Assembly: GCA_900553635.1 (NCBI GenBank)
Contig: USDU01000167.1
Location: 1 to 5,648, forward strand
DNA length: 5,648 nt
Reading direction: 5' to 3'
Source of the DNA: an uncultured Lachnospiraceae bacterium
Lineage (GTDB): Bacteria > Bacillota_A > Clostridia > Lachnospirales > Lachnospiraceae
Shown: piece after piece, positions 1 through 5,483 of the stretch
How the letters are laid out: the number at the start of each line of letters is the position of its first letter
How positions within the stretch are numbered: the first letter of the stretch is position 1
The notes under the pieces: model-generated
Database searches by the model: none
The model's input: the letters and a program-made list of their open reading frames with translations, nothing else
What the model was told of the DNA's origin: nothing
Program-made: the position numbers and the translations under genes

Positions 1-245
1 CCTTGGGCGTCGAAGCAGTAGCCGATGCGCGCGATCCGGGCCGAGAAACTCGGATGCTCCACCTGCATCCGCCAGGAGGAAGCATAGACGATGCCTTTGA
101 TCTGCCGATCCGCGGTCACGGTAAAACTGCTCTCCGCCTTTTCCCCCGGCCTGCAATTCAGAGTGATCAGAGATTCGGACAGACTCATCTTCGGCTTTTC
201 GTATTCTATCTTTCCTGCTGCGATTCGTTCCAGCTTCGCCCGCAT
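1..245 (-). CDS. DUF5717-like protein, N-terminal fragment (runs off left edge)
   Basis: Only the first 81 residues are present; the frame is open to base 1. The protein begins MRAKLERIAAGKIEYEKP, and further on has SLSESLITL, a GIVYASSWRM stretch and a YCFDAQG stretch. This order (short basic N-terminus, a G-x-IEYE-x-P motif, then a beta-rich segment with a G-x-VY-SS motif) resembles the start of the large DUF5717 proteins of Lachnospiraceae as I remember them. The function of that family is not known to me. No signal peptide or membrane segment is visible in this part. The start is supported by AAGGAG at 255-260 with 9 bases to the ATG. The gene diverges from the PLP enzyme gene at 366. A small GC-rich hairpin (263-276) sits directly upstream of the ribosome binding site. 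The reading frame is certain; the family name is recognition from memory, not a search. Confidence 0.72.
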   Translation of the reverse strand, partial: MRAKLERIAAGKIEYEKPKMSLSESLITLNCRPGEKAESSFTVTADRQIKGIVYASSWRMQVEHPSFSARIARIGYCFDAQ

Positions 246-262
246 AGATATTCGCTCCTTCC

Positions 263-276
263 GCCGCCTGCGCGGC
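263..276 (-). other. Small GC-rich hairpin in the leader of the DUF5717-like gene
   Basis: The bases gccgc and gcggc form a perfect 5-bp stem with a 4-base loop. On the minus-strand transcript it ends 2 bases before the AAGGAG site (255-260). It could modulate translation, but it is short and there is no further evidence of a regulatory role. Confidence 0.25.
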
Positions 277-290
277 TTTCCAAGTTATGA

Positions 291-318
291 TTGCATTTTT
301 CTGAAATCCAGTTATAAT
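291..318 (+). promoter_or_regulatory. Predicted sigma-A-type promoter for the PLP-dependent enzyme gene
   Basis: A perfect TATAAT (313-318) lies 16 bases after TTGCAT (291-296). This gives a leader of about 40 bases before the ATG at 366. It shares bases 313-316 with the -10 box of the divergent promoter, so the two are probably mutually exclusive. Confidence 0.6.
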
Positions 319-339
319 CAGTATAGCATTATTTGTCAG
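311..339 (-). promoter_or_regulatory. Predicted sigma-A-type promoter for the DUF5717-like gene
   Basis: Read on the minus strand, CTGACA (334-339) is followed after exactly 17 bases by TATAAC (311-316). These are close to the TTGACA/TATAAT consensus with ideal spacing. The predicted transcript would have a leader of roughly 55-60 bases before the ATG at 245. The -10 box overlaps the -10 box of the opposite promoter. Confidence 0.55.
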
Positions 340-365
340 AAAGCACAAGGAAAGAGGAATTCGAA

Positions 366-1460
366 ATGATTAAGCATAAAGACCATTTTCACGGAAGTGA
401 TCTGGAGAAGATTGAAGAAGTTTACGGCATCAAAAAGGAAGATATCACCAGTTTCAGCGCCAATGTGAATCCGCTCGGCATCTCTCCGAAGCTGCGTTCC
501 TCGCTGATTGATCATATTGACGCGATTACCTCTTATCCGGATCGGGAGTATACATCCTTACGCCGCCGGATTGGAGCTTATGTGGGCGCCCCCGCTGAGA
601 GTATTCTGGTGGGAAATGGCTCCACAGAGCTGATTTCGCTGTTTATCCAGATGGAACATCCGAAAAAGGCGCTGATTCTGGGACCCACTTATTCCGAATA
701 CGAGCGGGAGATTTCCCTGGGCGGCGGTACGTCTCTTTATTTTCCGCTTAAAGAGGAAGACGATTTCGTTCTGCATCCGGAAGCCTTCAGGACGGCGCTC
801 AATGAAAGTATTGATCTGCTGGTAATCTGCAATCCCAACAATCCCACTTCTACGGCGATTTCCCAGGATTCCATGCGGAAAATTCTGGATGAGTGTAAGC
901 GATATGACATCTTTGTGATGGTAGATGAGACTTATGTGGAGTTCGCGCCGGACGCGGCGGCGGTGGATTCGATTCCGCTGACTCATTTTTACAATAACCT
1001 GGTGGTACTGCGGGGTGTATCCAAGTTTTTCGCTTCACCGGGACTCAGACTTGGGTATGCGGTCACGGGGAATGCGGATCTATTGAAGTATATCAATACC
1101 CATAAGAATCCCTGGACCATTAACAGTCTGGCAGCGGTGGCCGGGGAGCTGATGTTCTCGGATGAAGAGTATATCCGTAAGACACGGGAGCTGATTCATC
1201 GTGAACGGACACGGTGTTATGAGGAAATGAAGGGCTGGGGCACGGTGAAGGTGTATAAGCCTACGGCGAATTTTATGCTGGTGAAGATCCTCAAGGAGGG
1301 CGTGGACGCGGATGTGCTGTTTGAGCATGCCATTAAGCGGGGACTTATGATTCGGAATTGCTCGACGTTTCCGTTTTTGGATGAGAGGTTTTTCCGGTTT
1401 TGCTTTATGAGTCCGGAGAAGAATACGGAATTATTAAACTGTCTGCGTGAGTTGCTTTAA
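366..1460 (+). CDS. PLP-dependent fold-type I enzyme, CobD-like (threonine-phosphate decarboxylase / histidinol-phosphate aminotransferase group)
   Basis: This is a 364-residue cytoplasmic enzyme of the class I/II aminotransferase superfamily, a full-length size for CobD or HisC. Visible motifs in order: HFHGS near the N-terminus (7-11), FSANVNPLG (30-38), NGSTE (84-88), NPNNPT (156-161), VDETY (186-190) with the Asp that contacts the PLP pyridine nitrogen, SKFFASPGLRLGY (219-231) with the Schiff-base lysine K220 and phosphate/carboxylate-binding R228, and PWTINSLAAVAGE (249-261). The FSANxNPLG block, the PWxxNxLAAxAGE block and the IRNCSTFP ending resemble CobD, which decarboxylates L-threonine-phosphate to aminopropanol phosphate for cobalamin synthesis. 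However, no cobalamin or histidine gene is adjacent, and the usual HGGN is HGSD here. Substrate is therefore uncertain. I chose the ATG at 366 because AGAGG (353-357) sits 8 bases upstream; an in-frame TTG at 333 has no such site. Expressed from its own promoter at 291-318. Confidence 0.88.
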   Translation: MIKHKDHFHGSDLEKIEEVYGIKKEDITSFSANVNPLGISPKLRSSLIDHIDAITSYPDREYTSLRRRIGAYVGAPAESILVGNGSTELISLFIQMEHPKKALILGPTYSEYEREISLGGGTSLYFPLKEEDDFVLHPEAFRTALNESIDLLVICNPNNPTSTAISQDSMRKILDECKRYDIFVMVDETYVEFAPDAAAVDSIPLTHFYNNLVVLRGVSKFFASPGLRLGYAVTGNADLLKYINTHKNPWTINSLAAVAGELMFSDEEYIRKTRELIHRERTRCYEEMKGWGTVKVYKPTANFMLVKILKEGVDADVLFEHAIKRGLMIRNCSTFPFLDERFFRFCFMSPEKNTELLNCLRELL

Positions 1461-1467
1461 AACGGAC

Positions 1468-1624
1468 GAAAAAGAACGGGCGGGGGAAATTCTTCTGGTG
1501 TGTTCGGACGTTTCACGGACAGGCGTCTGTCTGGCTCGGACTTGTTAAGTCCGCTCCAGTCAGACACCAGTGCGCGAAAAGCCGGACACACGCTTAGAAG
1601 AGTTTCCCCCGCCCGTTCTTTTTC
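1468..1624. repeat. Large imperfect palindrome between convergent genes; bidirectional terminator-like or MITE/REP-like element
   Basis: Outer arms 1468-1496 and 1596-1624 are 29 bases each and match as an inverted repeat with one difference (1490/1602, a G-U pair in the plus-strand RNA). The inner sequence continues as an imperfect inverted repeat through GTGTGT, GTCTGnCTGG and finally CGGACTT (1537-1543) paired with AAGTCCG (1547-1553) around a 3-base loop. The whole block is almost symmetric about 1545 (77 bases left, 79 right). Each outer arm has a G/C core flanked by an A5 or T5 tract, so both strands end in a stem followed by a U-rich run, as in an intrinsic terminator. It lies 7 bases after the stop of the PLP enzyme gene and 10 bases after the stop of the lipoprotein gene, so it could terminate both. 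Its length and near-complete self-complementarity exceed an ordinary terminator and suggest a dispersed palindromic element. It has no credible ORF. Confidence 0.85.
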
Positions 1625-1634
1625 TGTCTTTGGA

Positions 1635-2633
1635 TTAATTGCCGAAGTATTTGGTGTAGATGCTCATGAAGTTGGGGGCGGCTTCACCGCTGTAGTCGGC
1701 AAAGTGGACTTTGTTCCACTTCTGCCGGTTGAACTCGGATGGGGTGTCGGCCATCAAAGTTTCGTAGGCTTCTGTGAATTCTTCGTCGCGGCGTTTTTCT
1801 ACCATGGTAATTTTGTTGGCTTCTGTGGCGTCGCGGTCGAAGTTGTTGACACATTTCAGGATATAGTAGCCGCCGGTGGTTTCGATGACGTCGCTTATCT
1901 GATCGTTTTCCAGGGAGAAGGCTGCTTCTTCGTAGGCTGCTTCTTTTTCACCACGGCCTAAGGTTACAGTGGTCTGGCTGTCTCTATTATAAGCGGCGGC
2001 TACGGTACCGAAATCTTTGCCTTCGTCCAGGCGTGCTTTGACAATTTCGGCGTTATCCAGACTGTCCAGGCGGATCTGCTGGATGGTGATGATACGTGCT
2101 TCGTCGTCGCTGACTTCCGTGTTCACGTCTTTGGTGATCTCGGTGTAGACTTTTTTCGATAATACATGGGCGGCGTAGAGGTCTTCTACGTCGCTTTTTT
2201 CGACTTTCATATATTTTTTCTGTTCATCGGTCAGAGCGCTGTAATATTCTTCGGCTGCCTGGCTGATTTTTTCTTTTTCGGCATCGCTTAAGGTGACATT
2301 GTTTTCTTTAGCCAGCAGGGTTACGGCTTTGACAGAGGCCAGCTGGGCAATAATGGTATCTTTTACATATTCTTCCAGTGTCACGCCGCCAAAATCGTGC
2401 TCCCACATTTCCACGCCATAGGCATTTTCATACTGCTGCTTGTAGTCCATGACGTAAATCATGGCTTCGGGCAGGGTGCAGACGCTTTTGCCCACTTTAA
2501 AGAGCTGATCGCCGGTCAGGCCGGTGGTCAGTACAATTTTTGTATTGCTCCATGTGCCGCAGCCGGTCAGGCTGCCCGTCAGTACGATGGCCGCAAGCAG
2601 GGCAGCCGCCCCCCGTCTGATGGTTTTTATCAT
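1635..2633 (-). CDS. Parvulin-like (PrsA/SurA-type) foldase lipoprotein
   Basis: The protein has 332 residues. The N-terminus has basic residues (K3, R6, R7), a hydrophobic stretch (8-22) and the lipobox LTGC with the lipidated cysteine at C25, so it should be anchored to the outer face of the membrane. Residues about 50-170 are helical and resemble the chaperone part of SurA/PrsA. Residues about 178-265 look like a PPIC-type (parvulin) domain: KARLDEGKDFGTVAAAYNRDS, then AFSLENDQISDVIETTGGYYILK. A short C-terminal helical part follows. Family members assist folding of secreted proteins. Oddity: the two histidines normally found in parvulin sites (as in SHIL and GYHI) appear as Q186 and Y257, so isomerase activity may be lost. 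The ATG at 2633 is supported by GGAGGGA (2643-2649), which lies in the last codons of the upstream gene; the gap between the genes is 6 bases. It is the last gene of the cluster, and the palindrome follows its stop. Confidence 0.85.
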   Translation of the reverse strand: MIKTIRRGAAALLAAIVLTGSLTGCGTWSNTKIVLTTGLTGDQLFKVGKSVCTLPEAMIYVMDYKQQYENAYGVEMWEHDFGGVTLEEYVKDTIIAQLASVKAVTLLAKENNVTLSDAEKEKISQAAEEYYSALTDEQKKYMKVEKSDVEDLYAAHVLSKKVYTEITKDVNTEVSDDEARIITIQQIRLDSLDNAEIVKARLDEGKDFGTVAAAYNRDSQTTVTLGRGEKEAAYEEAAFSLENDQISDVIETTGGYYILKCVNNFDRDATEANKITMVEKRRDEEFTEAYETLMADTPSEFNRQKWNKVHFADYSGEAAPNFMSIYTKYFGN

Positions 2634-2639
2634 TGTTTT

Positions 2640-2903
2640 TTATCCCTCCACAATCAGGTAGGTGCCGTCATCCAGGACGAAGACTTCCGCGGTTTCTTCT
2701 ACTTCTTCGTCGCTCATGCCGCTGACGTCCATACCGCTTTCTTCCAGATAGTCGCGGACGTCTTCCAGGCTGTCTACGACCACTGCCATGCAGTCCTCCA
2801 GAAATTCTTCCGCCTCTTCCAGGTTCTCCGCCACGGGTTCATCAAAAAGCTGACCCTGGTTCTTCAGAAATGTTTTCAGACATTCTTCTGTATATTCGTT
2901 CAT
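2640..2903 (-). CDS. Small highly acidic conserved-looking protein of unknown function
   Basis: This protein has 87 residues with 28 Asp/Glu and only 3 Lys/Arg. It has no signal peptide, membrane segment or metal-binding cysteine cluster (only C8 and C38). Visible layout: an N-terminal helix (about 3-16), an acidic helical stretch (26-38), a hydrophobic strand AVVVDS (40-45), a helix EDVRDYLEESGMDV (47-60), a SDEEVEE stretch (64-70), and a C-terminal strand pattern EVFVLDDGTYLIVEG. This looks like a small folded alpha/beta domain rather than a disordered tail. I do not recognise the family. The start is supported by AAGGAG (2912-2917) at 8 bases. It lies 31 bases after the Cof-type phosphatase stop and 6 bases before the lipoprotein start, whose ribosome binding site is in its final codons. 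It is therefore almost certainly co-transcribed and probably translationally coupled to the lipoprotein. Confidence 0.8.
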   Translation of the reverse strand: MNEYTEECLKTFLKNQGQLFDEPVAENLEEAEEFLEDCMAVVVDSLEDVRDYLEESGMDVSGMSDEEVEETAEVFVLDDGTYLIVEG

Positions 2904-2934
2904 TGTGTGCTCTCCTTTTTGTTTATATTCTATC

Positions 2935-3720
2935 CTACAACAGAGTGCGGAGTACTTTCAGTACGCCGTCGTTGACATTGGTATCCGTGATGTGCTTTGC
3001 CGCTTTTCTGACCGGTTCCGCCGCATTGGCTACCGCGTAGCTTTCCGTGGCCGCTGCCAGCATTTCCAGATCATTTAAGTTATCACCGAAAACCATGGTT
3101 TCATCAGGACTGATTTTCAGAATCTTCTGGATCTCCCGGATGGCGTGTCCTTTGTTGGATTCTTTGCTCATGAAATCCAGCCAGATGTCTCCTGCTATGG
3201 TGCAATGCAGACGCTTGGACCATCTGGGAACCATGTCCTCCGCCACTTTCTCAATGTCATGTTTCCGGTATACGGATATTTTATTGATATGGCGCTCCTC
3301 TGCCAGTACATCTTCCACAATCGTCAACCGGCTGTGGTAGCCCAGACGGATCAGATCCACGAACTCCTGATCCGTGCTTTCGGAGTAAAGTCCGCCGTCG
3401 GCGTCCAGGGTAAGGCTGGCTCCCGGAATCTTTCGCACTTCCTCTACCCACTCACAGACATCCTTCCAATCGATAACCTCCTCGGACATCAGATAGCCTC
3501 TGCAGCTTACATAGGCTCCATTTTCTGAAACGAAGATAATATCGTTTTTAACCGGCTCAAACAGTCTGACTATACTGGAATAGGGTCTTCCGCTGGCCGC
3601 CGCAAAGATGATATCTTTTTCCTTCAGTTTTCGAATAACAGCAAAGATCTCTGGATTGATTTCCGCGGTTCCCTCAGGAAGCAGAGTTCCGTCAATATCG
3701 CTGCATATCAGTTTAATCAT
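2935..3720 (-). CDS. Cof-type HAD-IIB family phosphatase
   Basis: This 261-residue cytoplasmic hydrolase has all four HAD motifs. Motif I is DIDGT with nucleophile D8 and acid/base D10. Motif II is SGR (43-45). The motif III lysine is K190 in SNKGHA. Motif IV is GDNLND (212-217), which binds Mg2+. The insertion between motifs II and III (about 80-185) is the C2-type cap, and SENGA (65-69) is typical of Cof/YidA-like enzymes. These dephosphorylate small phosphorylated metabolites such as sugar phosphates, flavin precursors or PLP; the exact substrate cannot be read from sequence. I chose the ATG at 3720 because family members begin a few residues before the DxD motif. An in-frame upstream start at 3831 would add 37 arginine-rich residues that are just the Gph-like gene read in another frame. 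A modest GGGTGG site (3729-3734) lies 8 bases upstream. The start overlaps the upstream gene by 8 bases, suggesting translational coupling. Confidence 0.92.
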   Translation of the reverse strand: MIKLICSDIDGTLLPEGTAEINPEIFAVIRKLKEKDIIFAAASGRPYSSIVRLFEPVKNDIIFVSENGAYVSCRGYLMSEEVIDWKDVCEWVEEVRKIPGASLTLDADGGLYSESTDQEFVDLIRLGYHSRLTIVEDVLAEERHINKISVYRKHDIEKVAEDMVPRWSKRLHCTIAGDIWLDFMSKESNKGHAIREIQKILKISPDETMVFGDNLNDLEMLAAATESYAVANAAEPVRKAAKHITDTNVNDGVLKVLRTLL

Positions 3721-4393
3721 GTATCTGTCCACCCTTTCTGTAGATCTCGGCAATTTCATCCGCCTGTCCCGCGATGGCGTCCGAACCGTTCTCCCGCAGC
3801 TCCCGCTCCTCACGGAATCCCCAAAGCACACCCACTGTGTACATGCCGGCTGCGGTTCCGGTCTTCATATCTGTGCTGGTATCGCCCAGATACATGCACT
3901 CCTCCGGCTTTACGCCAAACTGCTCCGCGATGTAGAGAGCGCCTGCCGGATCGGGTTTTCTCGGGAATGCCCCGGACTGTCCCTGCACCCAGTCAAACAG
4001 CCCCTCCTCCGGAAATACGGTACGGATGACGTTTTTGGTGTTGGCATCCGGTTTATTGGACAAAACGGCGAGCTTCGCGCCCTGTTTTTTCAGCTCCTTC
4101 AAGGCTTCCACGATGCCCGGATAAGGCTTCACGTTATGGAGACAGCCTTCTTTGAAATATTCCATGTAGCGTTCCCGCACCCGTTCAAAGTTCTCACACG
4201 CCTCGTCGCCGCCGAAGCGGAGCAGCCGCTGAATCAGGACGTCTACGCCGTCTCCCACAAAAATCTTATACTGCTCTGTCGCAGCTTCCCTCATTCCGAA
4301 ATCCCGTAAAGCCCGGTTGGCACTCCAGGCAATGGACTCCACACTGTCACAGAGGGTACCGTCCAAATCAAAAATACATGCTTTAAAGCTCAT
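3713..4393 (-). CDS. HAD-IA family hydrolase, phosphoglycolate phosphatase (Gph)-like
   Basis: This 226-residue cytoplasmic protein has the HAD subfamily IA pattern. Motif I is DLDGT with nucleophile D9 and D11. An alpha-helical C1 cap spans about 15-85. Motif II is LSNKPD (S112). The motif III lysine is K146 in RKPDP. Motif IV is GDTSTDM (170-176). The KPYPG segment (89-93) just before motif II and the GVLWGF segment near the end are typical of Gph and related phosphatases such as PpaX. The family hydrolyses phosphoglycolate (from DNA end repair), pyrophosphate or other small phosphomonoesters, so the substrate is not fixed. The start overlaps the end of maf by 11 bases, and its strong AGGAGG site (4400-4405, 6 bases from the ATG) is embedded in the Glu codons at the Maf C-terminus. 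It overlaps the next HAD gene by 8 bases. Second gene of the cluster. Confidence 0.92.
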   Translation of the reverse strand: MSFKACIFDLDGTLCDSVESIAWSANRALRDFGMREAATEQYKIFVGDGVDVLIQRLLRFGGDEACENFERVRERYMEYFKEGCLHNVKPYPGIVEALKELKKQGAKLAVLSNKPDANTKNVIRTVFPEEGLFDWVQGQSGAFPRKPDPAGALYIAEQFGVKPEECMYLGDTSTDMKTGTAAGMYTVGVLWGFREERELRENGSDAIAGQADEIAEIYRKGGQIHD

Positions 4394-4997
4394 AATATTC
4401 CTCCTCTTCCGGCTTCCGCAAATCCACGCCCTTTTTCAGAAGCTCCTGATAAAACCGGGCCGCCGGAAAGCCAACGACCGTGGCGTATTCTCCCTGTATT
4501 CCGCGGATATAGGGCATACAGCCGCCCTGTATGGCATAAGCTCCCGCCTTGTCCATGGGCTCGCCGGTCTCAATATAATCCTGAATCCAGGCGTCCGTCA
4601 TGGGATACATGGATACCTTTGTCCCTTCCGCGAAATGCGCCAACGGCTCGCCGGTCACGGTATCGATCACCGCCACGCCCGTATACACCATATGGGACGC
4701 CCCCTGCAGCTCCTTCAGCATCCGAAACGCTTCTTCTTTATCATGGGGCTTTCCCAGAATTTTATTCCCACTGGCCACTACCGTATCGGATCCGATGACC
4801 AGCGCGGGCTCTCCTGTCTTGTCCGCCACTTCCCGGGCCTTCTGCAATGCCAGGGCTTTTACTGCCTCTACCGGGTCCGACGTCTCCAGTTTTTCTTCTC
4901 CGCAGGCCGGATGCACCTGGAAGTTCAGGCCCATATTGCTCAGAATCTCCCTGCGTCTCGGTGACGCGGAAGCCAGTATCAGTTTTCTTTTTTCCAA
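4383..4997 (-). CDS. maf: Maf family nucleotide pyrophosphatase, dTTP/UTP type
   Basis: This 204-residue cytoplasmic housecleaning enzyme hydrolyses non-canonical or excess nucleoside triphosphates to monophosphate and pyrophosphate; Maf is also linked to septum arrest. Visible motifs: LASASPRRREIL at the N-terminus (8-19, phosphate-binding), GSDTVV (69-74) with the catalytic Asp, GKPHD, the TGEPMDKAGAYAIQG block, and GEYATVVGFP near the C-terminus. The AIQG glutamine is the residue seen in the YhdE-like dTTPase/UTPase group rather than the YceF group. The length is normal for the family (about 190-205). The start codon is TTG at 4997: GAGGAG (5005-5010) lies 7 bases upstream, there is no ATG before the SPRR motif, and the next Met (M22) would remove it. 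It is the first gene of the five-gene cluster, transcribed from the A/T-rich region to its right, and its end carries the ribosome binding site of the next gene. Confidence 0.95.
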   Translation of the reverse strand: MEKRKLILASASPRRREILSNMGLNFQVHPACGEEKLETSDPVEAVKALALQKAREVADKTGEPALVIGSDTVVASGNKILGKPHDKEEAFRMLKELQGASHMVYTGVAVIDTVTGEPLAHFAEGTKVSMYPMTDAWIQDYIETGEPMDKAGAYAIQGGCMPYIRGIQGEYATVVGFPAARFYQELLKKGVDLRKPEEEEYYEL

Positions 4998-5004
4998 TTT
5001 TTCA

Positions 5005-5010
5005 CTCCTC
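5005..5010 (-). promoter_or_regulatory. Ribosome binding site that fixes the TTG start of maf
   Basis: GAGGAG on the minus strand lies 7 bases before the TTG at 4997-4995. Together with the lack of a usable ATG before the SPRR motif, it decides the start. Confidence 0.8.
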
Positions 5011-5058
5011 TTTCCCGCTATGCCAGCTTTTTTACCAGCATACCGCTTCTATTAGAGT

Positions 5059-5087
5059 AATATATAATTTTTAGATTGACAATAAAT
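5059..5087 (-). promoter_or_regulatory. Possible promoter of the maf cluster (weak)
   Basis: On the minus strand, TTGTCA (5077-5082) and the A/T-rich TATATT/TACTCT stretch (about 5059-5066) give -35 and -10 candidates, but no pair has both good boxes and 17-base spacing. TTTATT with TATATT at 16 bases is an alternative. The region is the only gap upstream of maf, so a promoter here is likely even though its exact position is uncertain. Confidence 0.35.
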
Positions 5088-5104
5088 TTTTAATATTTTT
5101 TCGC

Positions 5105-5138
5105 TTTTCTTTTTTCCGGTTTCGTATTACAATAGAAT
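5105..5138 (+). promoter_or_regulatory. Possible promoter of the small membrane-anchored protein gene
   Basis: TACAAT (5128-5133) is a good -10 candidate, overlapped by TAGAAT (5133-5138). The -35 position 17 bases upstream is only TTTTCT (5105-5110). A consensus TTGACA exists at 5076-5081 but has no -10 at the right distance. A/T-rich upstream DNA could act as an UP element. Assignment is tentative. Confidence 0.4.
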
Positions 5139-5162
5139 AAATTTACAAGGAGGGACTGTATC

Positions 5163-5483
5163 ATGAAGAAAATAGCAAAGATTTTTGGAGCAATCGCCGC
5201 AGTCGGAGCTGCCGTTGCAGGAGGAGTGGCGCTGTATAAAAAATTCATTTCCCCGAACGAGGATTTCGACGATCTGGTGGATGAGCTGGAGGACGAATTC
5301 GAGGACGAGGATCTGGACGCCGAGCCTTCGAAGACTGCTGACAGAAGCTATGTGTCCCTGACACCTTCTGAGGAATCCACAGCAAAAGAAGAGGACGCAG
5401 AAGAAGAGACTGCTAAAGCCCCAGAGAGCGAAGACGCTCCCGCTGCGGAAGAGGCTGCAGAAGCAGAAGAGAAAGAGATATAA
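5163..5483 (+). CDS. Small membrane-anchored protein with acidic Ala/Glu-rich tail, function unknown
   Basis: This protein has 106 residues. MKK and K6 precede a Gly/Ala-rich hydrophobic segment (about 7-25), which is followed by YKKF. There is no lipobox and no clear signal peptidase site, so it is probably a single-pass membrane anchor; two lysine pairs flank it, so orientation is not obvious. Then come an acidic block (33-54, FDDLVDELEDEFEDED), a short less acidic patch RSYVSLTP (61-68), and an Ala/Glu/Pro-rich low-complexity tail (69-105). Similar small anchor-plus-acidic-tail proteins are common in Clostridia, but I cannot name a family. The start is well supported by AAGGAGGG (5147-5154) with 8 bases to the ATG. 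The gene diverges from maf and is followed at once by a hairpin terminator whose left arm begins inside its last codons. Confidence 0.78.
   Translation: MKKIAKIFGAIAAVGAAVAGGVALYKKFISPNEDFDDLVDELEDEFEDEDLDAEPSKTADRSYVSLTPSEESTAKEEDAEEETAKAPESEDAPAAEEAAEAEEKEI

Noticed and set aside
333..365. TTG start at 333 for the PLP-dependent enzyme
   Set aside because: There is no ribosome binding site before it, it lies near the predicted transcription start, and the ATG at 366 has a good site at the right distance.
1468..1624. CRISPR array or phage attachment site in the palindrome region
   Set aside because: There is one inverted repeat with no direct repeat units or spacers, and no tRNA, integrase or target duplication is nearby.
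1500..1961. Plus-strand open frame starting inside the palindrome
   Set aside because: It begins within the inverted repeat and then runs antisense to the lipoprotein gene; its Phe/Gly/Val-rich translation is typical of a shadow frame.
2397..2975. Long plus-strand open frame opposite the lipoprotein and acidic-protein genes
   Set aside because: It is antisense to two well-supported genes, has no ribosome binding site evidence and shows no recognisable motif; it crosses a gene boundary, as expected for a mirror frame.
3721..3831. Longer N-terminus for the Cof-type phosphatase starting at 3831
   Set aside because: The extra 37 residues are arginine-rich and arise from another frame of the Gph-like gene; the ATG at 3720 places the DxD motif at the normal distance from the start.
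3608..4964. Two long plus-strand open frames (3608-4309 and 4317-4964) opposite the HAD and maf genes
   Set aside because: The minus strand carries complete HAD and Maf motifs with good ribosome binding sites; the plus-strand translations are His/Arg/Leu-rich with no family features.
5076..5104. Consensus TTGACA at 5076-5081 as the -35 box of the small membrane protein gene
   Set aside because: At 17 bases downstream the sequence is TTTTCG, not a -10 box, and TAATAT (5091-5096) is only 9 bases away; the later TACAAT is a better -10 candidate.
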